From positions 620,001 through 684,000 of the forward strand of contig NZ_JAJOZC010000001.1 of assembly GCF_023701695.1 (NCBI RefSeq): a stretch of 64,000 nt of DNA, given 5' to 3'. Position numbers and translations under genes: made by a program. This DNA comes from Streptomyces sp. RKAG290 (lineage in GTDB: Bacteria > Actinomycetota > Actinomycetes > Streptomycetales > Streptomycetaceae). Shown piece by piece: positions 35,338 to 44,226 of this stretch. Position 1 is the first letter of the stretch; each line of letters opens with the position of its first letter. The notes below the pieces were generated by a model. The model worked only from the letters and a program-made list of their open reading frames with translations. It did no database searches and was not told where the DNA came from.

Positions 35338-35981
35338 CGTGCGACCTCTTCCGCGTTGATGGGGTTCTGTGAACTGAATGACGCCGGAGCCGCAGCTGTG
35401 CCAATGAGGTCCTCTCCCAGCCTCCGCCGCGCCCGGTGCAGTCTGGACTTCACGGTTCCGACCGCCACCCCTAGCGTTGCCGCAGCCGCCTGCTGATCCA
35501 GGCCCGACCACACGCAGAGCTCGACGACCTCGCGTTCATGGCGCGGCAGCCGAGCCAACGCCCGGTGGATTTCCGACATGCGACGCTCGTCGTCGACCAG
35601 GACAGCCACGCGGTCCGCGTGGTCGCCGACTGACTCCTCATGCGAGACGAGCCGGCGCAGCAATGCCTCGGCCCGCCTCAGCCGCCGCCTGGTGTTGGAC
35701 AGCAGGCGGTCGGCGATGCCAAGCAGCCACGGCAAGGCCGATTCGCGCTCCAGCACCGTCTCCGATCGCCGACGCCAGGCGTGCAAGAACACGGTCGACG
35801 TGAGGTCTTCAGCTTCGGACCAGTCGGCCGTTCGCCGGAACAGGTGGTTGTAGACGGTCTTCCCATGACGGTCGAAGATCCGACCGAATGCCTCCCGATC
35901 GCCGTCGACGGCCCTCGCCCACAGCTCTCGGTCAGATATCCCTCCGACCAGTACGGCGGGACCAGCGTCGTTCAGTTCCAT
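35334..35981 (-). CDS. ECF-family RNA polymerase sigma factor
   Basis: This 215-residue sigma-70 family protein has region 2 (FGRIFDRHGKTVYNHLFRRT, SEAEDLTSTVFLHAWRRR) and region 4 (LARLPRHEREVVELCVWSGLDQQAAAATLGVAVGTVKSRLHRAR). Start ATG 35981 is preferred; the ~50 residues before it look unrelated. It overlaps the membrane partner gene by four bases. This is the usual ECF sigma/anti-sigma operon. The promoter it recognises is not evident nearby. Confidence 0.9.
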   Translation of the reverse strand: MELNDAGPAVLVGGISDRELWARAVDGDREAFGRIFDRHGKTVYNHLFRRTADWSEAEDLTSTVFLHAWRRRSETVLERESALPWLLGIADRLLSNTRRRLRRAEALLRRLVSHEESVGDHADRVAVLVDDERRMSEIHRALARLPRHEREVVELCVWSGLDQQAAAATLGVAVGTVKSRLHRARRRLGEDLIGTAAAPASFSSQNPINAEEVAR

Positions 35982-36121
35982 GCTCTGTATGTGTCCGGCA
36001 ACCGGCCGAGGGTTCCCGCTGGGCTTGATCCGCTTTGACGGACATTTGAGATCGGGGAAACCTGCGCTGCGCACCTCAGCCGCAGGAGCGCCGCATCCGC
36101 CGTTCCCTTCACTCCCAAGAC

Positions 36122-36394
36122 TCACCCCGGAGGCATCCATCCCCCTCTACGAACCCATTGCCCTGGACAACTCGGCGTCACCCTTGACCCCGATGACTTC
36201 ATCCTCGCCGCCTGATGTCGCCCTCCCCCGAACCTGACGAAGACGACCTGCAGGCCCCTGCACCGCCGCAGCCCGTGTTCCACGTGGAGCGGCCGGGGCG
36301 CGGCCGAGGATGGCAGCGCCCCGCCGACGAGGAAGATCGGTGTGGCGATGGCCAGGAGCAGCGCGCCGTGGTCGACGCGGGGTCGTGTGGTCAT
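36122..36394 (-). CDS. Small membrane-anchored hypothetical protein
   Basis: This 90-residue possible protein starts at ATG 36394, five bases after the stop of the upstream gene, behind GAGGCAG. It has one hydrophobic segment (GALLLAIATPIFLVGGALPSS) near the start. The remainder is basic and not recognisable. The close spacing supports a real start, but the C-terminal half may be noise. Confidence 0.4.
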   Translation of the reverse strand: MTTRPRVDHGALLLAIATPIFLVGGALPSSAAPRPLHVEHGLRRCRGLQVVFVRFGGGRHQAARMKSSGSRVTPSCPGQWVRRGGWMPPG

Positions 36395-36399
36395 CGGGG

Positions 36400-36837
36400 T
36401 TACTGCCTCGGTGTGTTCGTCGGTGCGGGAAGAGGGCAAGGCCAGACGGTGAGGAGGTTCCCGTCGTGTGTGACGGTCCGGCCCGGATGGGCGTCCTGGA
36501 CGGCCTGCTTATCCCGTACGTCGAAGCTGCCGCGGAGGAGAACCGCCTCGGGCTGGTGGGAGACCCACGTTGCTCCGACAGGCCAGACGATGATCGTGGA
36601 TTCGCAGCGGGTGACGTAGCGCCAGGGATAGCCCGCCCGGACGGTTTCCAGCGCTTCCTGGCCGAACTCGCCGTGGATGCGGACGAGAGTGTGGTGGCGG
36701 GTCACTGTTCCGGTGCCCGCAGGCCACGGCCGACCGTCAGTCCGATCATTCCGCTTCCCGGCTGGTCCGGACCCACGGGCAGTGAAATCACTTGCCAATA
36801 CTTCCGTTGTGCGAATCTCGTCGAAAGATTGCGGCAT
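36400..36837 (-). CDS. Hypothetical protein
   Basis: This 145-residue protein is unrecognised. The first ~50 residues are basic and Pro/Gly-rich. The remainder alternates beta-like stretches (TLVRIHGEFGQEALETV, RYVTRCESTIIVWPVG, AVLLRGSFDVRD, NLLTVWPCPLP). GGAG lies 9 bases before the ATG. It is divergent from the damaged sigma-factor gene and followed closely by a small membrane protein. Confidence 0.5.
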   Translation of the reverse strand: MPQSFDEIRTTEVLASDFTARGSGPAGKRNDRTDGRPWPAGTGTVTRHHTLVRIHGEFGQEALETVRAGYPWRYVTRCESTIIVWPVGATWVSHQPEAVLLRGSFDVRDKQAVQDAHPGRTVTHDGNLLTVWPCPLPAPTNTPRQ

Positions 36838-36961
36838 CCCAAATCTCCATGTCAGCTCGCTTCAAGGGTACTTCAACAACCACCGGCTTCACTAAGGAGA
36901 AGTTATACCGTTGCTTCCGCAAAGTGCAAGATCGTGGTCCGCCTACGTCACAGAAGGCGCC

Positions 36962-37680
36962 GTGATCTCGACCTCCGCATTCATGCAGGCGCCGGCTGCC
37001 GAGGCAGGCCAGACGCCGGCGCTTCCGGAAATCGCCGACCCGCTGCGCAACCGCGGCAGCGGTGAGATGGAAGACATCGTGCAGGTGGGCACCATCGGTC
37101 TGATCAAGGCCATCGACCGCTTCGAGCTCTCCCGCGAAGTCGAGTTCACCTCCTTCGCGATCCCCTACATCAGCGGCGAGATCAAGCGCTTTTCCCGCGA
37201 CACCACGTGGTCCGTCCACGTTCCCAGGCGCCTCCAGGAGCTGCGGGTCACCCTCGCCAAGGCGAAGCAGGACTTCGCGACCGCCCTGGGCCGGGAGGCC
37301 ACGGTCGCCGAGCTGGCCGAACATCTGGGGATCAGCGAAGAGGACGTCAACGAGGGCCTCATCGCCGCCAACGGCTACACCGCGGACTCCCTCGACGTAC
37401 CGGTCGACACGGCCGACAGCCGCACCGGGGCGGCGCCCCGAACCCACGCCTCACCGGCGGCTGCGTCCCCGGTATGGAACTCGTGGAGAACCTCCACTCG
37501 CTCGCCCCGCTGACGGGAACCCTGGACGATCGGGAACTCGCCATCGTGCAGATGCGCTTCGGGCAGGAGATGACACAGGCCCAGATCGGCGAACACCTCG
37601 GACTGTCCCAGATGCACGTCTCACGCCTGCTCAGCCGGATCCTCACCCGCCTCCGCGAGGGCATCCTCGCCGAGGACTGA
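36962..37680 (+). pseudogene. SigB/SigF-family sigma factor, internally deleted and frameshifted
   Basis: This resembles the intact sigma factor at 39545-40411 but has lost two things. After PALPEIADPL the sequence jumps to RNRGSGEMEDIVQVG, missing about 50 residues (regions 1.2 to early 2.1). Near 37425-37445 the frame then shifts. The first frame ends in VPVDTADSRT, and region 4 continues in another frame (PGMELVENLHSLAPL, QIGEHLGLSQMHVSRLLSRIL) to the TGA at 37678. Regions 2.3-3 in between are well preserved (IGLIKAIDRFELSREVEF, TTWSVHVPRRLQELR). It is unlikely to encode a working sigma factor. Confidence 0.85.
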
Positions 37681-37936
37681 CCCACACCCGCGTCCGAGCC
37701 AGTCCGTGCCCCCGGCGCGGCAAACGGAAGGGCTGGACGGGGCGGTGATTGCCGCGGGATAGATTCAGCGGTCAGGCGCGGCAGAGCAGACGCGTGTCTC
37801 TCCCCACGCGCACGGTCGAGGTCCATGTGGAGGAGCGCGGGCGGCAGCGGTTCTCGCCCACCGGCCGCGAACCGAGGGCGGTAACAGCCTTGGGGTACAC
37901 GGGAGTTCTCGACAGCCAACGGAGGGGACCCCGATA

Positions 37937-38209
37937 ATGAGCCACCAAGGGACGGACGACCCGTCGGAACTCGGCGATCTCGAACCCGGCACCCGGCAGC
38001 GGGAGCAGTTGCGCAGCCGCATCCAGAACATCGCCCTCACCGCACTGGCCGTGGTGCTTCTCCTGTGGGGGATCTGGTCCGCTGTCGACCTGATCAGAGG
38101 CGAGTCCGGGTGGGCGTACTGCGCGGTGGCCTGGGTCCTGCTCGCCGTGGCCCTGTACGTACGTCTGCTCTCCGCCCGGCGTAGAAACCGGCTGGACGAG
38201 ACTCCATAG
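37937..38209 (+). CDS. Small two-helix membrane protein
   Basis: This 90-residue protein starts at ATG 37937 behind GGAGGGG. An acidic, helical N-terminal 30 residues precede two membrane segments (IALTALAVVLLLWGIWSAV and WAYCAVAWVLLAVALYVRLL) and a basic tail. Function is unknown. It stands alone in the stress-regulator region. Confidence 0.75.
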   Translation: MSHQGTDDPSELGDLEPGTRQREQLRSRIQNIALTALAVVLLLWGIWSAVDLIRGESGWAYCAVAWVLLAVALYVRLLSARRRNRLDETP

Positions 38210-38488
38210 GGGCGAGGTTCAGCACACTCCTCGCCGTGCACCTGTAGCGCCGGCGCACCGTACAAGTGGCCACGCTGGGAAGCCGTGGGCGGCTGTGCAC
38301 GACAACGCGAAGATCCCGTCCGACCGGCGTCTCTACATGACCGCTACGGCCCGTGTCTGGGAGGCAAATGCGCTGGGCATGAGAGGGCTGTCGTGATCGC
38401 CGTCGTTGCCGCCGTGGCGCACGGGTGAACTACTGAATGATTCGTTGATGCTTTCGCGTCACTGACTCGGATCGCAGGAGAGCGAACA

Positions 38489-38575
38489 CTATCGGCGACG
38501 CCCCTTTACGATCAGGGCGATGGCACCGCAAACCGCTCCAACAACGAAACAGAGGACAATTTGCGTGGTTGACAT
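38489..38575 (-). CDS. 28-residue single-span membrane protein
   Basis: ATG 38575 to TAG 38489 encodes 28 residues: STTQ, then one membrane helix (IVLCFVVGAVCGAIALIV), then a positively charged KGRRR end. A strong ribosome site (GGAAGGA) lies six bases before the ATG. Topology (basic end inside) and the codon pattern support a genuine small protein. Function is unknown. It is too short for most gene callers and the neighbouring frames would hide it. Confidence 0.6.
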   Translation of the reverse strand: MSTTQIVLCFVVGAVCGAIALIVKGRRR

Positions 38576-38595
38576 GCCCGTCCTTCCGAAGACTG

Positions 38596-38877
38596 GTGAG
38601 GCTCAACCGTGCCACGCGTTGGAGCGGCCGCCTCCTGACCGCATCTCACGCTATTGCCATGGTGCTGACCGCCACCGAAGCACTACTGCGCCCCTCCCCA
38701 CCGTGGGGGCCCTCCCTCTGGCCCACCGCCTGGGCTACCACCGCAGTCCTCCTTTCAGGCTGGATCGGCCTGCGCCTCAAACAGAAGCACGTCCAACAGC
38801 AGATCAGCCGGGCCGACGACGCCGATCCCGATGCACCCGCGCCCGGCACCTCCAATGCCTACGGCCAAGCCGCCTGA
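38596..38877 (+). CDS. Small membrane hypothetical protein
   Basis: This ~93-residue possible protein has two hydrophobic stretches (LLTASHAIAMVLTATEALL and LWPTAWATTAVLLSGWIGL) and a charged tail (RLKQKHVQQQISRADDADPD). The start is uncertain: GTG 38596 is chosen, and TTG 38569 also lies in frame. It is divergent from the 28-residue protein with overlapping upstream regions. Confidence 0.5.
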   Translation: MRLNRATRWSGRLLTASHAIAMVLTATEALLRPSPPWGPSLWPTAWATTAVLLSGWIGLRLKQKHVQQQISRADDADPDAPAPGTSNAYGQAA

Positions 38878-39002
38878 CCCGGCTGCTCACCGAACACCCT
38901 GCCGACGGGTCTCACGCACCGGCGTGGGGCGTGATGTTTGGACGCGGCCAGGCGGGTCAGGCGGTGGGTGTACCTGAAGTCGACCAGCAAGGTGTGAGTG
39001 AC

Positions 39003-39176
39003 ATGGCTGCCAGCGAGAAGACCCAGGCCAAGACCGAGCAGGCCAAGGGCAAGGTCGAGGAAGCCGCGGGACGCGCCGTGGGCAACGAGCGTCTCACCGC
39101 CGAGGGCCACGTCGACCAGGCCAAGGGCAACGCCCGCGAGGCCAAGGAAAAGATCAAGGACGGCCACAAGCACTGA
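39003..39176 (+). CDS. CsbD-family stress protein
   Basis: This 57-residue hydrophilic helical protein has the CsbD repeat pattern (KTEQAKGKVEEAAGRAVGNE, GHVDQAKGNAREAKEKIKDG). In Bacillus csbD is a general-stress, SigB-controlled gene, and here it lies in a SigB-type regulatory region. GTG 38994 is an alternative start. A strong terminator hairpin follows 40 bases downstream. Confidence 0.85.
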   Translation: MAASEKTQAKTEQAKGKVEEAAGRAVGNERLTAEGHVDQAKGNAREAKEKIKDGHKH

Positions 39177-39215
39177 CCCACCCCACCGCGCACCCAGCGC
39201 CCCTGACCGCGCGGC

Positions 39216-39249
39216 GTGTATGGCCCGGCACACGTGCCGGGCCATACAC
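39216..39249 (+). terminator. Long perfect terminator hairpin after csbD
   Basis: GTGTATGGCCCGGCAC (39216-39231) pairs perfectly with GTGCCGGGCCATACAC (39234-39249), a 16-bp stem with almost no loop. The rest of 39250-39544 holds no gene or other structure I recognise. Confidence 0.85.
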
Positions 39250-39544
39250 ATGTCCAGGGACACAACAGGGTCCGTGACAGCCGCCTGATCCGCTGCCACG
39301 GCAGAAGGCACCCATCGTCATCTGCATCGAGGTAATCGCCCTCTGACCAGTGACAAGTAGCTTGCCCGCCTGCTCTACACGGCCAGCCGGGCACCCAGAC
39401 CGGCGGACTCAAGAGAGTTCTCCAGCCCCACGGTCCTGGGCCCCCGCCGGCGACTCCAGCTCAGCGGCTGTTCAGCCGTCTTGGCCCGCATGCGGCCGCA
39501 CCTGGGCTCGCCGGGAAAGGCACCGCATTCCTCGAGGGAGCAGT

Positions 39545-40411
39545 TCAGTCGGTGAGCATGCCGGTACGGAGTTTGGCGAGGGTCTTGTTGAGGAGGCGGG
39601 AGACGTGCATCTGGGAGATGCCGAGTTCCTCCCCGATGCTGGACTGGGTCATCTCCTGGCCGAAGCGCATCCGGAGCAGGGTGCGCTCGCGGTCGTCCAA
39701 CTGCTCGCGCAGCAGAGGGGCCAGGGTGTTGAGGTCCTCGAAGAGCTCCATGCCGGGGTCGCGGCCGCCGATCAGGTCCGCGTAGTTGCGGCTGTTCTGG
39801 TCCGCGCCTTCATCCGCGCCGTCCATCGGCATGTCCAGGGAGCCCGCGGTGTAGCCGTTGGAAGCAATCATGCCCTCGATGACGTCTTCCTCGCTGATCT
39901 CCATGTACTGGGCGAGCTCGGCGACACCGGCGTCCCGGCCGAGTTCGGTGGCCAGGTGCTCGCGCGCCTTGGCGAGGTTGACCCGCAGTTCCTGAAGGCG
40001 CCGCGGCACGTGCACGGACCAGCTGGTGTCGCGGAAGAACCGCTTGATCTCGCCCACGATGTAGGGGATCGCGAAGGAGGTGAACTCGACCTCGCGGGTC
40101 AGCTCGAAGCGGTCGATGGCCTTGATCAGGCCGATCGTTCCGACCTGGATGATGTCCTCCATGTCACCACCGCCGCGGTTCTTGTAGCGGCTCGCGGCGA
40201 ACTGAACCAGCGACAGGTTCATCTCGATCAGGCTGTTGCGCACGTACTGGTACTCGTGGGTGCCTTCTTCGAGGTGCTGGAGCCGGTCGAAGAAGACCCG
40301 GCCCACGGCCCGCGCGTCCTTCGGCGCCACCTGGGAGGGGTCCCCCACCGCGGGCAGACCCAGAGCTGCGGCGATGTCGACAGCCGCTGAAGTAGAAGTC
40401 TTGACAGCCAC
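39545..40411 (-). CDS. SigB/SigF-family RNA polymerase sigma factor
   Basis: This intact 288-residue stress or development sigma factor starts at GTG 40411 behind GGAGGAGGA. Regions are complete: 1.2/2.1 (ARAVGRVFFDRLQHLEEGTHEYQYVRN-like), 2.2-2.4 (DMEDIIQVGTIGLIKAIDRF, EIKRFFRDTSWSVHVPRR), region 3, and 4.2 (SSIGEELGISQMHVSRLLNK). Family members are held by RsbW-type anti-sigma factors and released by STAS antagonists, and both types of gene lie immediately upstream in the same direction. Streptomyces has about nine such factors; which orthologue this is cannot be settled. Confidence 0.92.
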   Translation of the reverse strand: MAVKTSTSAAVDIAAALGLPAVGDPSQVAPKDARAVGRVFFDRLQHLEEGTHEYQYVRNSLIEMNLSLVQFAASRYKNRGGGDMEDIIQVGTIGLIKAIDRFELTREVEFTSFAIPYIVGEIKRFFRDTSWSVHVPRRLQELRVNLAKAREHLATELGRDAGVAELAQYMEISEEDVIEGMIASNGYTAGSLDMPMDGADEGADQNSRNYADLIGGRDPGMELFEDLNTLAPLLREQLDDRERTLLRMRFGQEMTQSSIGEELGISQMHVSRLLNKTLAKLRTGMLTD

Positions 40412-40609
40412 GGGTCCTCCTCCAAGAGATTCCGGCTTCGCGCGTATGCCCCTCGCGGAACATCCCACACCCCACAGGAGGAAGTTTCTGAAATTCTTCT
40501 GTAGCAGGCTACGACGGGCGCGACCGATACACGGCTCGCTACGTCTGTGCACGGAGTCGACACCGGCTGGGAGGCATTGCCGGCCCGTCCGGTCGGGGCG
40601 GGCACTGAC

Positions 40610-41044
40610 TTATGTCAAGGGGATCAGGGCGACGATGCGCTTGCCCCCGGGATGGACGGTGACGGACACCTGCTTGGCGAGCCGGCGCACCAGGGCCCAG
40701 CCGTAGCCACCGATGCGGCCGACAGCGGAAGTCTCGGCATCTTGGTCGATCGGCGGGTCCGGGCTTGCGTCGGCCACCGAGAGACGGAGTCCCTCGTCGG
40801 TGAGTTCGGCCGCGAATCCGGTGAGTCCGCCGCCGTGCCGGACGGCGTTGGTCACCAGTTCCGACGTGACCAACAACGCGTCGGCCACCACCACGTCGGC
40901 TGCCAGCCCCTCGCCGACCAGCCCGCAGAACTGTGACGTCAGAAGCCGCATGACGGCGTCGCGCGCCGCGGCCGCGTTCTCCGGAACAGGAGTGGTCACG
41001 GACTCATCCAGCCCACCGGCCGGATCAGCACCGTACTCAGCCAT
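40610..41044 (-). CDS. RsbW-like anti-sigma serine kinase (HATPase)
   Basis: This 144-residue GHKL ATPase of the RsbW/SpoIIAB-like class has N-box TSELVTNAVRHGGG, G1 box SVADASPDPP and G2 box GGYGWALVRRLAKQV. The expected role is to bind the adjacent SigB-type sigma factor or phosphorylate STAS proteins. Start ATG 41044 is preferred. It lies 198 bases upstream of the sigma gene and 79 bases after a STAS gene, all on the minus strand. Confidence 0.88.
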   Translation of the reverse strand: MAEYGADPAGGLDESVTTPVPENAAAARDAVMRLLTSQFCGLVGEGLAADVVVADALLVTSELVTNAVRHGGGLTGFAAELTDEGLRLSVADASPDPPIDQDAETSAVGRIGGYGWALVRRLAKQVSVTVHPGGKRIVALIPLT

Positions 41045-41123
41045 CTCTCGTTCCCCATGCATCGCTCTCATCGCGTGCCCGGGCAAACCACGCGTACACG
41101 CCGCTGCACTGGACGGGTGCAGC

Positions 41124-41477
41124 TCATTCGGTGATCGCGGCATCGACGTCGTCCGCGAAGCGGAAGGTGCCAAGGGTGCCGGTGACCTCGAACAGGCGGC
41201 GCACCCTCACGCTCAGCGGACCGGCCACCACCAGGGCCACCCCCGCCTTGTCGTGCTTGCGCTGGCCGTGCAACAAGGCATGCAAAGCGGCCGAGTCGGC
41301 GAAATCCACGCCGGACAGATCCACCACGGTCCGCCGTCCTCCGCCGTCGGCCACACCCGTCAGCGCCTCGGCCAGCTCGACGGAGCCCGCCCAGCCGTCC
41401 AGGCTGCCCCGGACCCTGACCAACACGACACCGTCGCCCACGACTTCCAGGACCGGACCCACTTCTTCTCCCGTCAC
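41124..41477 (-). CDS. STAS-domain anti-sigma antagonist
   Basis: This ~117-residue STAS protein has the conserved core VVDLSGVDFADSAALHALLHG, with the phosphoacceptor Ser in DSAAL, and VALVVAGPLSVRVRRLFEV. Start GTG 41477 follows AGGAAG; ATG 41513 would add 12 residues. It should relieve inhibition by an RsbW-like kinase when unphosphorylated. Divergent from the RsbQ-like gene. Confidence 0.88.
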   Translation of the reverse strand: MTGEEVGPVLEVVGDGVVLVRVRGSLDGWAGSVELAEALTGVADGGGRRTVVDLSGVDFADSAALHALLHGQRKHDKAGVALVVAGPLSVRVRRLFEVTGTLGTFRFADDVDAAITE

Positions 41478-41647
41478 AGGCCATATCTTCCTACAGCCCC
41501 GCTCATCCTCCACACCCGGTCTGTTCTGCCGGGCTTTCTCGGGGTCCCACCGTGCGAGGCGCGCGGGAACACGGTTCGGTACGGGGAGGGCATCAAGGTA
41601 CGGGGGCGTCTTCTTGGCGTGGGAAACGGGATGTGAAACTGGTGGGT

Positions 41648-42451
41648 ATGGATACCCGTCGCAGGAACAACGTTGTCGTCACTGGTTGTGCGGACGGGCC
41701 GGTGCTCCTGCTTGCGCACGGGTTCGGCTGCGATCAGAACATGTGGCGCCTGGTGGTCCCGGCACTGGCCGAACACTTCCGGGTGGTGCTCTTCGACTAT
41801 GTCGGATCGGGACGTTCGGACCCGTCGGCCTGGAACGAGGAGCGCTACGGCTCGCTGGAGGGCTACGCCTCCGATGTGCTGGAGGTCTGCGAGGACCTGG
41901 ACCTGCGGGATGTGGTCTTCGTGGGGCATTCGGTCAGCGCCATGGTCGGCGTGCTCGCGGCAACTCGGGCGCCGGAGCGCTTCTCCCGGCTGGTAATGAT
42001 CGGGCCGTCGCCTCGCTACATCGACGACGAAGGGTACCGGGGCGGGTTCAGCGCGGAGGACATCGACGAGCTGCTGGAGTCCCTGGAGTCGAACTATCTG
42101 GGCTGGTCGGCATCGATGGCCCCGGTCATCATGGGCAACGCGGACCGGCCGGAACTCGGCCAGGAGCTGACCACCTCGTTCTGCGCGACCGATCCGGCAA
42201 TGGCACGGATCTTCGCCCGCACAACGTTCCTGTCCGACAGCCGCGAAGACCTCAAGACGGTTACGGTGCCGACGCTCGTGCTGGAGTGCACCCAGGACGT
42301 GATCGCCCCCCGCGAGGTCGGCGCCTACGTCCGCGACGCAATCCCCGGCAGCCGGCTGGTGACGCTGGAGGCGACGGGGCACTGCCCACACCTGAGCGCT
42401 CCGGAGGCCACCGCCGGGGCGATCATCGACTTCGTCGGAACAGGCCGATGA
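41648..42451 (+). CDS. rsbQ: RsbQ-like alpha/beta hydrolase
   Basis: This 267-residue protein resembles Bacillus RsbQ and the plant D14/KAI2 receptors (RRNNVVVTGCADGPVLLLAHG, FGCDQNMWR, FDYVGSGRSD). The catalytic triad is Ser in VGHSVSAMVG, Asp in CTQDVIAP and His in TGHCPHLS. In Bacillus RsbQ binds a small molecule and activates the phosphatase RsbP. Here the gene overlaps the start of a PAS-PP2C phosphatase by four bases, the same pairing. ATG 41648 is chosen; GTG 41633 is in frame. Confidence 0.9.
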   Translation: MDTRRRNNVVVTGCADGPVLLLAHGFGCDQNMWRLVVPALAEHFRVVLFDYVGSGRSDPSAWNEERYGSLEGYASDVLEVCEDLDLRDVVFVGHSVSAMVGVLAATRAPERFSRLVMIGPSPRYIDDEGYRGGFSAEDIDELLESLESNYLGWSASMAPVIMGNADRPELGQELTTSFCATDPAMARIFARTTFLSDSREDLKTVTVPTLVLECTQDVIAPREVGAYVRDAIPGSRLVTLEATGHCPHLSAPEATAGAIIDFVGTGR

Positions 42452-43737
42452 TGTGCCTCACAGACCAGGCATCCGAGCCGGGCGAAGAGCGGGACGTCGA
42501 CGCCACGGATGCGGCGTTCACCTCGCTTCTCGAGGACAGTGCCGAAGAGCTCTACGAGCACGCTCCGTGCGGCTACCTGTCGACGCTGATGGACGGCACC
42601 ATCGCGAAGATCAACACCACGCTGCTGGACTGGCTGGGCCTGGACCGGGCGCAGGTGGTGGGGCGGATGCCGTTCTCCGATCTGCTCACCGTGGGCGGCA
42701 AGCTGTATCACGAGACGCATTTCGCACCGCTGTTGCAGATGAAGGGCGAGGTCAGCGGGATCGCCCTGGACATCAAGGCTGCCGGGCAACGGATGCCGGT
42801 TCTTGTCACCTCGAAGGTGAAGGTGAGCGGAGACGGTGAGCCGCTCCTGATCCGTACCACCATTTTCGACGCCCGGGACCGCCGCGCCTATGAAGCCGAG
42901 CTGCTGCGCGGCCGTCAGGCGGCCGAGGAGGCACGCCGGCAAGCCGAAGCCGACCGTGGACGGCTCCAGGAAGCCCTCGCCGTCCTGCAGCAGAGCCTGC
43001 TGCCCGCCGAACTGCCCACCATCCCGGGACTGGAGGCAGGCTCCTACTACCACACCGCCTCCCCGGACCTGCTGGGCGGCGACTTCTACGACCTGTTCCC
43101 CCTTGATGCAGACCGGTGGGCCTTCTTCCTCGGCGACGTGTGCGGCAAGGGCCCCAAGGCCGCCGCCGTCACCTCGCTGACCCGCTACACCCTGCGCGCC
43201 GCCGCCCTGCACAACCCCGACCCGGTCACCGTGCTGACCACCCTGAACACGGTGCTCCACGAGCGGTACACAAGCGGCGACACCCGCTACTGCACCGCCA
43301 TATTCGGTGTCCTGGAACCCGTCGAAGACCAAGTCGCCGTACATCTGGCTTCCGGCGGACACCCCTCGGCGCTGATCCAGCGCGCCGACGGCGTCGCCGA
43401 GTACCTCCTCACCCCAGGCGGGATGCTCATCGGCATCCTGCCCCAGGCGCAGTTCACCGACGCCCGCACCCAGCTGCTCCCCGGCGACACCCTGCTCCTC
43501 TACACCGACGGCCTCACCGAGGCCCGCATCGGACCCCAGCGCGAGCTGTACGGCGACGACGCCCTGCGTGCCTTCACCGCCGCACAGCCGCCGGCCGGCC
43601 CCCAGGCGCTGATCACCGCCCTGACCGAACTGATCGCCGGATTCGGCGGCGGTCTCGACGACGACACCGCGCTGCTCGCCCTCGGCGTACCGGCCACCCT
43701 TCCGGTCGCTGTTACCACCCCTGTGCGTGAAACCTGA
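42448..43737 (+). CDS. rsbP: RsbP-like PAS-PP2C serine phosphatase
   Basis: This 429-residue protein has a PAS domain (about 35-155; YEHAPCGYLSTLMDGTIAKIN, WLGLDRAQVVGR) and a coiled-coil linker (AELLRGRQAAEEARRQAEAD). The SpoIIE-type PP2C phosphatase follows (about 190-420; LLGGDFYDLF, FFLGDVCGKGPKAA, LLYTDGLTEAR, DDDTALLALG with metal-binding Asp residues). It should dephosphorylate a STAS antagonist in response to energy or chemical signals via its RsbQ partner. The STAS gene follows at once. The domain order matches Bacillus RsbP. Confidence 0.9.
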   Translation: MMCLTDQASEPGEERDVDATDAAFTSLLEDSAEELYEHAPCGYLSTLMDGTIAKINTTLLDWLGLDRAQVVGRMPFSDLLTVGGKLYHETHFAPLLQMKGEVSGIALDIKAAGQRMPVLVTSKVKVSGDGEPLLIRTTIFDARDRRAYEAELLRGRQAAEEARRQAEADRGRLQEALAVLQQSLLPAELPTIPGLEAGSYYHTASPDLLGGDFYDLFPLDADRWAFFLGDVCGKGPKAAAVTSLTRYTLRAAALHNPDPVTVLTTLNTVLHERYTSGDTRYCTAIFGVLEPVEDQVAVHLASGGHPSALIQRADGVAEYLLTPGGMLIGILPQAQFTDARTQLLPGDTLLLYTDGLTEARIGPQRELYGDDALRAFTAAQPPAGPQALITALTELIAGFGGGLDDDTALLALGVPATLPVAVTTPVRET

Positions 43738-43738
43738 G

Positions 43739-44092
43739 ATGACCCCACTGACAATCACCTCCCGCGATGCTGCCACCGGTCCCGTACTGGAGATCGCCGG
43801 CGATCTCGACCACGAGACGGCACCCGAACTCCGCAAAGCTGTGGAGCAGCTCCCCCTGACCGCCGGACAACAGTTGGTCCTCGATCTGGCCCGCTTGGAC
43901 TTCTGCGACTCCAGCGGCATCACCGCGCTGCTGGCGGCCCGCAACCTGGCGATCGAACAGGGCGGCGGCATAGCCCTGGCCGCAGTTCCCCCCAACACCA
44001 TCCGCATCCTGGGCATCGTCGGCCTGAACCGGGTCTTCGCCATCCACCCGGACGTAACAGCAGCCACCGTCCACGGCACCGCCGCATGCTGA
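43739..44092 (+). CDS. STAS-domain anti-sigma antagonist (RsbV-like)
   Basis: This 117-residue STAS protein has VLDLARLDFCDSSGITALLAAR with the phosphorylatable Ser, and VLEIAGDLDHETAPELRKAV at the start. It begins one base after the phosphatase stop; GTG 43727 is an alternative overlapping start. It is the most likely substrate of the adjacent PP2C phosphatase, giving a hydrolase-phosphatase-antagonist relay. Confidence 0.9.
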   Translation: MTPLTITSRDAATGPVLEIAGDLDHETAPELRKAVEQLPLTAGQQLVLDLARLDFCDSSGITALLAARNLAIEQGGGIALAAVPPNTIRILGIVGLNRVFAIHPDVTAATVHGTAAC

Positions 44093-44226
44093 CTCGGCTC
44101 AGGCGCTGATCCGCTTCGGGCAACGCAGCCCAGACGACCCGACGTCGGCCACGTTTCGGCACGTACGCAACTTCCTGCAGCGGAGCCAAGTACCCGGCAG
44201 AGAGTGTGAGAACGTCGCGGCCCGCC

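Noticed and set aside
37749..37937. Short plus-strand frame before the small two-helix membrane protein
   Set aside because: Arg-rich with no ribosome site or recognisable motif; probably leader sequence.
38930..39003. SigB-type promoter before csbD
   Set aside because: GTTT and GGGT-like elements exist but their spacing does not match the GTTT-N14-16-GGGTAT/C consensus well enough.
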